Source: a virus
Reading direction: 5' to 3' (one strand)
DNA: 30,520 nucleotides
Virus record (IMG/VR): IMGVR_UViG_3300014913_000052
Coordinates: 1-30,520 of that record
Within the stretch, counting starts at the first letter, position 1; each line of letters begins with the position of its first letter. Of this stretch, positions 1 through 5,033 are shown piece after piece. Under the pieces are notes generated by a model. That model did not search any database and was not told where the DNA came from. It saw only the letters and a program-made list of their open reading frames with translations. A program made the position numbers and the translations under genes.

Positions 1-81
1 AAAAGATTTAATATCCCCATACACAAATATTAAGTTATATCCAGCAGATTTAATTTTTTCTGCTAAGGTAATGTCTAACAT
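1..81 (-). CDS. Partial leftward gene, N-terminal end, unknown function
   Basis: An ATG at 81-79 opens a reading frame of 27 codons that runs off the left edge (begins MLDITLAEKIKSAGYNL). It has protein-like composition with no stop, but too little is visible to assign a family. No Shine-Dalgarno sequence precedes the ATG; instead a promoter -10 box (90-85) lies only three bases upstream. The transcript would therefore be leaderless, or would start just inside the ATG, in which case the true start lies further left. The gene follows the 155-aa leftward gene and has its own promoter. The frame is likely; the start is uncertain. Confidence 0.4.
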   Translation of the reverse strand, partial: MLDITLAEKIKSAGYNLIFVYGDIKSF

Positions 82-84
82 AAG

Positions 85-112
85 ATTATACCATCCTTTT
101 TTCGTTTGTCAA
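85..112 (-). promoter_or_regulatory. Leftward sigma70-type promoter with extended -10
   Basis: On the minus strand a perfect TTGACA (112-107) is followed after 16 bp by TATAAT (90-85), preceded by TGG to give the extended form TGGTATAAT. It sits directly after the stop codon of the gene at 118-585 and fires leftwards into the partial gene at the edge. It shares its sequence style with the two promoters near 916-1019, so these are probably one family of phage promoters read by host RNA polymerase with the housekeeping sigma factor. Confidence 0.8.
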
Positions 113-117
113 GTATC

Positions 118-585
118 CTACTCTGGTTCAGATTCAAAATTTTCCCATATAGGACAGACATGAAACACTCCAGCTGGAATGTGTGCTAAACAGGATTGAC
201 AAACCCAAGAACAGTCTGTTCCAGTTGTGGAGTTTGTTTTTTGAATATACTTGTCATTATTTGTAGTAGTTACATAATCATCTAAAATTTCTTCTTTTTG
301 AAATCTAATAAAATATGCAACAACATCATAGAAGTCACCATTAAGTATATGACCTCCACCTTTTCTTAAAAGAGTCCAGTGATTCTTTTCTCTGTACCCA
401 TCATACTTTATTGTATACATATTATCAATATCAACAAACAGAAATTGGGGGTTTGATAGTGAATAGGTAGGTAGTTCATCAGGAACAGGCATTGCTCTTC
501 CACAGTCTGCACATACATGGTCATGTGGCTGTCCTTTATAAATTTTACCTTTTGTCTGTCCACAACTTATACACGGTTTACTCAT
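118..585 (-). CDS. Zinc-ribbon protein of unknown function (155 aa)
   Basis: The protein begins MSKPCISCGQTKGKIY and has two Cys-rich ends. Near the N-terminus are CISC and CADC pairs, which would form one zinc ribbon, and near the C-terminus are CQSC and a further HVC. The middle section (about residues 35-120) has mixed, globular composition with a stretch resembling a small domain (YTIKYDGYREKNHW). I do not recognise the family. The start at 585 is chosen over an upstream ATG at 615 because it has GGGAG about six bases upstream and overlaps the preceding gene's stop in an ATGA, a coupling pattern used throughout this genome. It is the third gene of a leftward operon. Confidence 0.75.
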   Translation of the reverse strand: MSKPCISCGQTKGKIYKGQPHDHVCADCGRAMPVPDELPTYSLSNPQFLFVDIDNMYTIKYDGYREKNHWTLLRKGGGHILNGDFYDVVAYFIRFQKEEILDDYVTTTNNDKYIQKTNSTTGTDCSWVCQSCLAHIPAGVFHVCPIWENFESEPE

Positions 586-773
586 TCTTCTCTCCCACAT
601 GATAAACATATCCACCTTTTTCTAGGTTTCATATCATTAGTAACTCCCAATAGATATTCCATGTTAGTACCACATTTTCTACAAGGATGTATCAAAACTG
701 GATTTCCACCCTGTGCCTTTATCCTACGAAACTGTGATTTGCTTTTTACAGGAATTTCTTTATCTTTAGTCAT
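582..773 (-). CDS. Small zinc-ribbon protein (63 aa)
   Basis: The protein has a basic N-terminal third followed by CRKCGTN at about residues 31-37 and CLSCGREE at the C-terminus. This CxxC-x(about 20)-CxxC arrangement is a typical zinc ribbon, usually used for nucleic-acid or protein binding. No catalytic residues are visible, and the function is unknown. It is the middle gene of the leftward operon: its ATG follows directly after the upstream stop, and its own stop overlaps the next start by ATGA. GGGGAT upstream can serve as a weak ribosome binding site. Confidence 0.7.
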   Translation of the reverse strand: MTKDKEIPVKSKSQFRRIKAQGGNPVLIHPCRKCGTNMEYLLGVTNDMKPRKRWICLSCGREE

Positions 774-905
774 CTACACATCCCCAAGTTCAGAAATACC
801 ATAAACAATAGCACCCACTGCAACAACAATACACCCAATAACATATTCCTCTGTTAGAAAGAATACAAGTCCAGCACTTCCAATAAGCATTGCTAAAAAT
901 TCCAT
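774..905 (-). CDS. Small membrane protein (43 aa)
   Basis: Translation from ATG 905-903 gives a 43-residue hydrophobic peptide (starts MEFLAMLIGSAGLVFFL, ends YGISELGDV). It has two hydrophobic stretches, at about residues 3-17 and 22-36, separated by an acidic TEE turn, consistent with a short hairpin or a single long membrane segment. The start is set by a strong AAGGAGG at 917-911. A longer reading from 992 is rejected because its ATG lies within the -10 box of the promoter at 991-1019. It is the first gene of the leftward operon; its function is unknown. Confidence 0.65.
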   Translation of the reverse strand: MEFLAMLIGSAGLVFFLTEEYVIGCIVVAVGAIVYGISELGDV

Positions 906-915
906 CAATTCCTCC

Positions 916-944
916 TTGACAAACTGATTAAAGTATGGTATAAT
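916..944 (+). promoter_or_regulatory. Rightward sigma70-type promoter, perfect consensus
   Basis: TTGACA (916-921), 17-bp spacer, TATAAT (939-944), with an upstream TGG giving an extended -10. Transcription should start near 951 and read right through the opposing promoter into the gene at 1031 and the small rightward genes after it. The -35 box abuts, and in part overlaps on the opposite strand, the Shine-Dalgarno of the leftward 43-aa gene. Confidence 0.85.
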
Positions 945-960
945 GTTCTTAGTGGTAAAA

Positions 961-984
961 AGAAGGCTAATTTCCTTACCTTCT
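961..984. promoter_or_regulatory. Short dyad between the two face-to-face promoters
   Basis: AGAAGG (961-966) and CCTTCT (979-984) form a 6-bp inverted repeat with a 12-base centre. On the leftward transcript the stem would lie at the very 5' end and be followed by UUUU (960-957), resembling a small attenuator. On the rightward transcript no U-run follows. It could equally be a repressor operator. The stem is short, so either role is tentative. Confidence 0.35.
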
Positions 985-990
985 ATAGAC

Positions 991-1019
991 ATTATACCAC
1001 ATAACTAACTAATTGTCAA
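991..1019 (-). promoter_or_regulatory. Leftward sigma70-type promoter, perfect consensus
   Basis: On the minus strand TTGACA (1019-1014), 17-bp spacer and TATAAT (996-991) are all perfect, with TGG making an extended -10. Transcription should start near 984 and run left into the 43-aa, 63-aa and 155-aa genes. Its -35 overlaps on the other strand the AAGGAG of the gene at 1031. It faces the promoter at 916-944 head-on, so the two transcripts would share about 33 bp of complementary 5' sequence. Confidence 0.85.
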
Positions 1020-1030
1020 GGAGTAATTCA

Positions 1031-1489
1031 ATGAACATAGGTTCTGGAAACAAGTACCCTTCCAATAGTTTATCAAACTTTGCACTACATCCCTTCGTAA
1101 TTGATGGGGTACATTGCAACAGTATGGAAGGATTCCTATAACCATTGAAATTTAAAAATCCAGATATGCAGGTAGAGATTTGCAAATTAGTTGGAAAATC
1201 AGCTAAATTCAAGGGAAAGCCCAAAAAATGGTGGAAAACACAAACACTTTGGTGGAAAGGCGTGGAGATTGACAGACATGGAGAATAGTACCAAAAGTTG
1301 TTGGATAGGGCTTACTGGGCTTTATGTAGAAATACTGGCTTTCAAAAAACACTTTTAGCCTCAAGAAACTCTGCTCTTACACACTCGTTAGGAAACAGAG
1401 ACCCACGTAGAACTATCTTAACAATTAGAGAATTTTGTGGAAGACTGGAAAATATGAGAGTAGAACTGCAAAGACACGAGGAGAGATAA
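1031..1489 (+). pseudogene. NADAR/YbiA-like gene broken by two in-frame stops
   Basis: One frame runs from ATG 1031 (AAGGAG at 1018-1023) to TAA 1487-1489, interrupted by TAA at 1139-1141 and TAG at 1286-1288. Across both stops the translation stays coherent: MNIGSGNKYPSNSLSNFALH, then PFVIDGV and SMEGFL, then KFKNPDMQVEICKLVGKSAK, WWKTQTLWW, IDRH, LLDRAYWAL and ALTHSLG. This pattern (LSNF, PFxIDG, a conserved Glu, then Q-x-x-KF) matches small phage proteins that I recall as related to the NADAR/YbiA fold, whose members act on ADP-ribose-type or N-glycosidic substrates. The first stop falls where the family has Gln in FLQSLKF. No frameshift is seen, so inactivation is recent, or the stops are sequencing errors or suppressed. 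It is the first gene after the rightward promoter. Confidence 0.7.
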
Positions 1490-1690
1490 ATGGAGGAATA
1501 TAAGCTTTGTGATGAGTGTGTATACAACGAAACATGTACTACAAAAGAATCAATGGATAACAGAGAAGTTTGTTACCAGTGGGCATGTAGATGTAAATGT
1601 GGAGGTATATTCTATATGTATACTTCTCAGCTAAACAAAAATATTATGTTTGCAGAATGTAATAAGTGCAAAACATTAAGAATACCCTAA
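1490..1690 (+). CDS. Small zinc-binding protein (66 aa)
   Basis: The peptide contains CDEC, C...C in NETCTTKES, CRCKC and a C-terminal CNKCKT, giving at least three Cys pairs and probably one or two zinc sites. I do not recognise the family. The start is supported by GAGGAGAG at the end of the broken gene upstream, whose stop codon directly touches this ATG. Like its neighbours it is small, polar and probably accessory. The strong binding site of its own means it can be translated although the gene before it is interrupted. Confidence 0.65.
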   Translation: MEEYKLCDECVYNETCTTKESMDNREVCYQWACRCKCGGIFYMYTSQLNKNIMFAECNKCKTLRIP

Positions 1691-1700
1691 GGAGAATTAA

Positions 1701-1919
1701 ATGGATACTTGGACTGTAGAAATGGTTTTACGAAGGGATGGAAGGGAAGATTTAAAGAATATTAAGTATATACGTATGGATAGTATTACCCTACAAATGC
1801 AAAATTTTGCACTAAGAAATCTTACTGCAAAAATGACAGAAGATTTCATTTCTTTTTTAAATAACGAAAATGATTATACACAGAGGTGTGCAGATTGTGA
1901 AATGGGAGAACAAGAATGA
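1701..1919 (+). CDS. Small hypothetical protein (72 aa)
   Basis: The protein begins MDTWTVEMVLRRDGREDLK and ends with a CADCEMGEQE tail. The body is mixed alpha/beta-like and charged, with no recognised domain. A single CxxC at the C-terminus is too little for a ribbon by itself, but could complete a site in a dimer. AAGGAG sits seven bases before the ATG, ten bases after the previous stop, and the stop overlaps the next start by ATGA. Function unknown. Confidence 0.6.
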   Translation: MDTWTVEMVLRRDGREDLKNIKYIRMDSITLQMQNFALRNLTAKMTEDFISFLNNENDYTQRCADCEMGEQE

Positions 1920-2368
1920 GTCATAAATGGAAAGAAAGACCAAAAGGATTTCTTGCTGACTTTACATCACAATATAACGATGAAAGATTAGATTACATTA
2001 TAGAACTGCATCAAGTTATCTGGAAATTGTTAAAACTCATAGGTGTTTCTTGGAGTGGAAATCTTAAGGACTGTGTTATAACAACTTTTGAAAAACTACA
2101 GGGAGAAGGTGAAGAACTATCTCAAGAAAAAATAGCAGAAATATGTACCAATAAAAAATATGACTGTCCTTCCTCACCGGATACTTTAGTTGGGCATGTT
2201 TACCAAAAAGGTTGGGTAGATTGTTTTGAACACTACAGTCCAAAAACTAAATATGAGTGGACTAGAAAAGTACTAGAGGAGTTTTTACGAAAAGTAAGTT
2301 GGTTTATGTGGGACAAAAAAACAATGCAAAATATTATCAATTGGATAAACGAACAGGAGAACCAATGA
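1916..2368 (+). CDS. Hypothetical protein (150 aa)
   Basis: The protein begins MSHKWKERPKGFLADFTSQY and is rich in Trp, Lys and Glu. Predicted helical stretches lie at about residues 25-45 and 115-145. No catalytic motif or known domain is recognisable; the four Cys residues are scattered rather than paired. It overlaps both neighbours by ATGA, so it is translated in a coupled chain with the genes before and after. Related phage proteins may be annotated only as hypothetical. The coding call rests on length, composition and coupling, and no function can be stated. Confidence 0.6.
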   Translation: MSHKWKERPKGFLADFTSQYNDERLDYIIELHQVIWKLLKLIGVSWSGNLKDCVITTFEKLQGEGEELSQEKIAEICTNKKYDCPSSPDTLVGHVYQKGWVDCFEHYSPKTKYEWTRKVLEEFLRKVSWFMWDKKTMQNIINWINEQENQ

Positions 2369-2772
2369 AAGAATTACTAGAAAAACTATTAGCGGAGTAT
2401 TCAGAATTTAATGTAGACTCAAATAAAATGACATTTACTCAAGAAAATTGGTCTAAATTTTCTAAGGCTCTCGCAGAAAAAGCAGTTACCTTTAACCCAA
2501 ATGGTTTTGAATTTATGGGAGAAGGGATAGAATACTGGAAAAATTTGGAGACTTACGCCAAAGAGAACATGACAGATGAGCTTATTAAAGAAAAAGTTAC
2601 CCTACAGCATGAAATTGTAAGGCTAAAAGAAGAGTTAGAAGCAGAAAAGACGGTAAAAGAAGAGAATTTCAGGGCTTTTCAAGAAACTAAGGATGAACTA
2701 AACAAATTTATTGAATCTGGATGGGAAGCTAACGGCAATAAGCTTTACTTTAAGGGTGAGGAACAGTACTAA
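2365..2772 (+). CDS. Coiled-coil hypothetical protein (135 aa)
   Basis: From ATG 2365 the protein begins MKELLEKLLAEYSEFNVDSN. Residues from about 70 to 120 form a long charged helix with heptad-like Leu/Ile spacing (MTDELIKEKVTLQHEIVRLK), a probable coiled coil. The C-terminus (WEANGNKLYFKGEEQY) looks like a short beta hairpin. The start is chosen because GGAGA lies six bases upstream and the ATG overlaps the preceding stop (ATGA); a frame extension back to 2299 would overlap the upstream gene by 70 bases. Function unknown. Confidence 0.65.
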   Translation: MKELLEKLLAEYSEFNVDSNKMTFTQENWSKFSKALAEKAVTFNPNGFEFMGEGIEYWKNLETYAKENMTDELIKEKVTLQHEIVRLKEELEAEKTVKEENFRAFQETKDELNKFIESGWEANGNKLYFKGEEQY

Positions 2773-2897
2773 TGATAGAATTATATGAATGGTGGCACTT
2801 TGTTCTTGCCTTTATTTTTAGTATTGTCGGTACTATGGCACTAACATTTGGTGCGGGGTATTTCTTTTTCTTAGGAATGAAATTAGCGGGGTATTAA
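2772..2897 (+). CDS. Small single-span membrane protein (41 aa)
   Basis: ATG 2772-2774 overlaps the last base of the preceding stop (TAATG) and the frame closes at TAA 2895-2897. The 41-residue product starts MIELYEWWHFVLAFIFSIVG and is almost entirely hydrophobic between residues 9 and 39, with a Trp-rich interfacial start and a Lys near the C-terminus. This predicts one long or two short membrane spans. The next gene starts one base after its stop, so the position and spacing fit the coupled operon. Small membrane proteins of phages can act in lysis timing or superinfection immunity, but nothing here shows which. Confidence 0.6.
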   Translation: MIELYEWWHFVLAFIFSIVGTMALTFGAGYFFFLGMKLAGY

Positions 2898-2898
2898 T

Positions 2899-3288
2899 AT
2901 GGCAAGCAATAAAAAAGTAGCTTATTGTAAAGGGATTAAAAAAAACGGAGACCCTTGCAGAGGTATGGGGTATATAGATGGATACTGCAAACACCATACA
3001 TATCAAAACCCAAAGAGAAATGTAAAAAAGACATACGAAAAGAAGGCAGACAAGTATCGAGAATATTTAAAATCCCCTGAGTGGGCAGTAAAACGTAGAA
3101 TAGTTCTTAGTGTTCTTGGTGAAACCTGCAAATTATGTGGAAGACCAGCAACCACTATTCATCATAATACCTACAAAAATATATATAATGAAAATATACT
3201 TAAAGATTTAACAGTATTATGCTCAGGATGTCATGCGAAGCATCATAAAAAAGGAAATTATAGTGGCAATAAAACTAGACGAAAATAA
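2899..3288 (+). CDS. HNH endonuclease with N-terminal zinc knuckle
   Basis: The 129-aa product has a C-terminal HNH nuclease fold: CKLC at residues 77-80, TIHHNTY with the catalytic-type His pair at 88-89, LKDLTVLC with a conserved Asn/Asp context at about 99-108, and CSGCHAKHH at 108-116. HNH enzymes nick or cut DNA with one divalent metal. The N-terminus carries C10, C20, C30 and H33, a small zinc-binding module of the kind (C...G.PC...GYC..H) often fused to DNA-binding phage proteins. It lies about 1 kb upstream of the terminase genes. HNH proteins in this place are known to assist terminase in cos-type phages, though a free-standing homing role is also possible. Confidence 0.85.
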   Translation: MASNKKVAYCKGIKKNGDPCRGMGYIDGYCKHHTYQNPKRNVKKTYEKKADKYREYLKSPEWAVKRRIVLSVLGETCKLCGRPATTIHHNTYKNIYNENILKDLTVLCSGCHAKHHKKGNYSGNKTRRK

Positions 3289-3496
3289 GTATAAATGCTT
3301 CTTTTGTCATAAAGAGTATAGGTTTGAAAGAGACGCTGATGAGTGTGTTACTGGACATAATTTAATATATGTTCCGATGACACCAGAGGAAATGATGCAC
3401 CTTATTAGATATGTCTACGAGCAACAAAACCCACCAGTAGAGCTTATAGGCAGGATGAAAAAACTAATGAAAGAGAAAGCAGGGAAAATTAATTGA
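3263..3496 (+). CDS. Small zinc-finger-like protein (about 77 aa)
   Basis: The frame contains YKCFFCHKEYRF followed by DECVTGH, a CxxC...C...H pattern resembling a single zinc finger, then a helical, Lys-rich C-terminus. Two starts are possible. GTG 3263 has AAGGAA six bases upstream and overlaps the HNH gene by 26 bases; ATG 3233 has AGGA upstream and gives ten more residues. I prefer GTG because of the better binding site and smaller overlap, but cannot exclude the other. It may bind DNA or partner the HNH protein; the function is unknown. Confidence 0.55.
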   Translation: MAIKLDENKYKCFFCHKEYRFERDADECVTGHNLIYVPMTPEEMMHLIRYVYEQQNPPVELIGRMKKLMKEKAGKIN

Positions 3497-3705
3497 CAAA
3501 GAAGCTAAAATATATAAAAAAAGAATGTTTCTGGTGTAAAGTAAACCCACCCAAAAGAAAAATAAATGACCGTTTTAAAATTGTAGCACTTGATAGACCA
3601 TATATAAACTTATGGTTTCATCATAAGTGCTATTCACGTTTAAATGAAAAAGAACTACTTGCTTTTTTGAATGAAACTCAGAAAATCTGGGATAAAAAGG
3701 TATAA
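3493..3705 (+). CDS. Small CxxC...HHxC protein (70 aa), TTG start
   Basis: The product contains CFWCKVNPPKRK near residues 12-23 and WFHHKCYSRLNEKELLAF at about 42-59, a plausible C2HC zinc site. The start is TTG 3493, overlapping the previous stop (TTGA), with AGGGA seven bases upstream. The protein is basic (many Lys/Arg), as expected for nucleic-acid binding. No family is recognised. It is the last intact gene before the remnant of a homing endonuclease. Confidence 0.6.
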   Translation: MTKKLKYIKKECFWCKVNPPKRKINDRFKIVALDRPYINLWFHHKCYSRLNEKELLAFLNETQKIWDKKV

Positions 3706-3709
3706 TAGT

Positions 3710-4090
3710 GTGAGGGGGATATATAGAATTCATAATACTATAAATGGAAAGTGTTATATAGGCTCTTCTAATGACACGGAAGTCAGGTAGGCAAACCTTG
3801 CTTTGAGTCTAAGGCATAACAAACACTACAACCATTATCTTCAATATTCTTGAAATAAATATGTAGAGATTAGTTTTAAACTTATAGTGGAGAAATTTAA
3901 AAATAGAGGAGTTAAATAGGAAAAATTTAGAGACAGTAGTAAATTCAGGAAGATTTTCTAGATGAAATAAAGAAGAAAAACAACGGATTAAAGGTTCAAT
4001 TACACCGGAAGAAAAGCTCCTAATGGGTGTTTTGGGCTTAAAACCATCAGAAATTATAACAGAATCTATCAAGATTCATTGGAATATGGT
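3710..4090 (+). pseudogene. Degraded GIY-YIG homing endonuclease gene
   Basis: From GTG 3710 the frame reads RGIYRIHNTINGKCYIGSS, the hallmark GIY...YIG motif of this nuclease family, then a stop (TAG) after EVR, then SLRHNKHYNHYLQYS, another stop (TGA), then NKY. In living relatives the text reads approximately RW..HL..LR.NKHHN..LQ.AWNKYG, so both stops sit where Trp is expected. Further stops and at least one frameshift follow. The third frame near 3966-4086 still reads NKEEKQRIKGSITPEEK, which looks like the DNA-binding tail. No intact frame covers this interval, so it is a dead selfish element. Its target site may have been the junction between 3705 and 4094. Confidence 0.75.
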
Positions 4091-4095
4091 ATAAT
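4087..4095 (+). promoter_or_regulatory. Possible extended -10 promoter (TGGTATAAT)
   Basis: TGGTATAAT matches exactly the extended -10 form used by the three promoters at the left end. No TTGACA-like box is found 16-18 bp upstream, so promoter strength would depend on the extended -10 alone. The start would be near 4102, inside the small zinc-ribbon gene, so a transcript from here would mainly serve the terminase and head genes. The match may be chance in AT-rich sequence. Confidence 0.35.
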
Positions 4096-4255
4096 GAAAG
4101 AAGATATAATTAAAAAAGACAAAAAAGAAAAGAAAGTAAAAAAGAAAACATCGGGCAAGGTTGGGTGTCCTTTATGTGGAGACACAGAGAATTTAGTACC
4201 ATCAGGAAGATGTGTTACATGTCTTTCCTGCGGTTGGTCAAAGTGTCAACTTTAA
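4094..4255 (+). CDS. Small zinc ribbon resembling the NrdJ C-terminal tail (53 aa)
   Basis: The 53-residue product has a very Lys-rich first 20 residues, then CPLCG at about 25-29 and GRCVTCLSCGWSKC near the C-terminus. This arrangement closely resembles the zinc ribbon at the C-terminus of B12-dependent (class II) ribonucleotide reductases and related stand-alone ribbons. In those enzymes the tail is thought to help re-reduce the active site. Here it is a separate basic peptide, so a DNA- or protein-binding role is as likely. The ribosome binding site is weak (GGAAT), and the ATG overlaps a -10-like box. It follows directly on the GIY-YIG remnant. Confidence 0.6.
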   Translation: MKEDIIKKDKKEKKVKKKTSGKVGCPLCGDTENLVPSGRCVTCLSCGWSKCQL

Positions 4256-4274
4256 ATAGTGATATTTCTATAAT
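4246..4274 (+). promoter_or_regulatory. Weak candidate promoter before the terminase genes
   Basis: A perfect TATAAT (4269-4274) lies 55 bases before the TTG start of the next gene, with only a poor -35 (TCAACT, 4246-4251) at 17 bp. The gap 4256-4328 is very AT-rich and otherwise holds a small GGGC...GCCC dyad at about 4294-4313. A late promoter for the head operon is expected near here on context, but the sequence support is weak. Confidence 0.3.
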
Positions 4275-4328
4275 ATAAAATATAAACAGTATAAGGGCTG
4301 GATAATTTTGCCCAAGTAGGAGGGGAGT

Positions 4329-5030
4329 TTGGCAAAGAGAGTGAAGTCGAAGGAAAGTTTACGTAACTTAGCACAATACAAAAATCTTTCAGATGAGGAA
4401 TTTGACATAGTTTGGGAAGAAAGACAGGCAAAAGAACTAACAACTTTCAAGCCGAAACAGAACTTAGAGGATAGGATTCGGGACATGATGGAATTGTTCA
4501 GAGAAGACTATGCCCTAGATGATTTAAAATTTAATGATACACAGGTTCTTAGGGCACTAATACGTGCCTTATTAACTTTAAGTGATTATGAAGACACTCT
4601 TTATGCAGAACAGCAAGAAGGAGTTGGAACAGACAATATTAGAGTTATCGGGGAACTTAATAAGTTTATCTCTAGTTTAAGAAAAGATATCTCTGACATG
4701 CAGAGAGATTTAAATATCACCCGTAAGACTCGTAAAGAAGAAAAAGAAGATTCTATTGAAGCCTATATCAAAAATATTCAGGAAAAAGCCGATAGGTTTT
4801 ATAAGAATAAAATTTATCGAATTATTTGTCCAGAGTGTGGAATGATGTTATTTGATGGGTGGTTTTTATACCCTGATGAGGACAACAAAATTATTGTTAC
4901 GTGCGGTAGAATGCTGGAACAGAAAGAAGAAGACGAGGCAGTAAAGTGCACTGGAAGGCTGGAACTTACCTCTTCTGAGTTGAGAGACTTACAAGAAGAG
5001 TATAAAGAGAAATTTCCAGAAGGACTCTAG
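4329..5030 (+). CDS. Probable terminase small subunit, zinc-ribbon type (233 aa)
   Basis: Directly upstream of the large terminase and separated by three bases, this is the expected place for the DNA-recognition subunit, which binds the packaging site and hands DNA to the large subunit. The start is TTG 4329 with AGGAGG at 4318-4323, five bases upstream. Residues 1-70 are helical and charged, the middle (about 110-165) is a likely coiled coil (SSLRKDISDMQRDLNITRKT), and the C-terminal third carries CPECG and two further Cys residues (VTCGR, VKCTG) forming a probable zinc ribbon. Known small terminases have an N-terminal helix-turn-helix and an oligomerising helix pair. I see no clear helix-turn-helix, so the identification rests mainly on position. 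Confidence 0.6.
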   Translation: MAKRVKSKESLRNLAQYKNLSDEEFDIVWEERQAKELTTFKPKQNLEDRIRDMMELFREDYALDDLKFNDTQVLRALIRALLTLSDYEDTLYAEQQEGVGTDNIRVIGELNKFISSLRKDISDMQRDLNITRKTRKEEKEDSIEAYIKNIQEKADRFYKNKIYRIICPECGMMLFDGWFLYPDEDNKIIVTCGRMLEQKEEDEAVKCTGRLELTSSELRDLQEEYKEKFPEGL

Positions 5031-5033
5031 TAT

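Larger units (their letters stand above)
903..1033. repeat. Mirror-image control region (imperfect inverted repeat)
   Basis: Reading outward from a centre at about 967-968, both arms carry the same ordered blocks: ACATTATACCA (the reverse face of a TATAAT box), then about 14 unrelated bases, then TTGTCAAGGAG followed by AATT and an ATG. On each arm the complement of one promoter's -35 overlaps the ribosome binding site of the outward gene. The left ATG is 905-903 and the right ATG is 1031-1033. The arms differ between the conserved blocks, so this looks like an old inverted duplication or convergent control design rather than a fresh palindrome. Confidence 0.75.

Noticed and set aside
774-992. 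Longer 72-residue version of the leftward membrane protein
   Set aside because: Its ATG lies within the -10 box of a consensus promoter, so it could not be on that transcript; ATG 905 has a strong Shine-Dalgarno.
1009-1224. Leftward frame of 71 codons opposite the NADAR-like gene
   Set aside because: It is antisense to a recognisable protein frame and has no ribosome binding site.
1298-1489. Separate 63-residue rightward protein
   Set aside because: It is the 3' end of the broken NADAR-like gene, starting only at a TTG just after the second stop.
4050-4060. Leftward TGTTATAAT as another promoter
   Set aside because: No -35 at a usable distance, and it lies within decayed coding sequence with no leftward gene downstream.
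3809-4072. Leftward frame of 87 codons across the GIY-YIG remnant
   Set aside because: The opposite strand shows remnants of a known nuclease family, and this frame has a low-complexity Phe/Ser/Lys composition typical of antisense AT-rich DNA.
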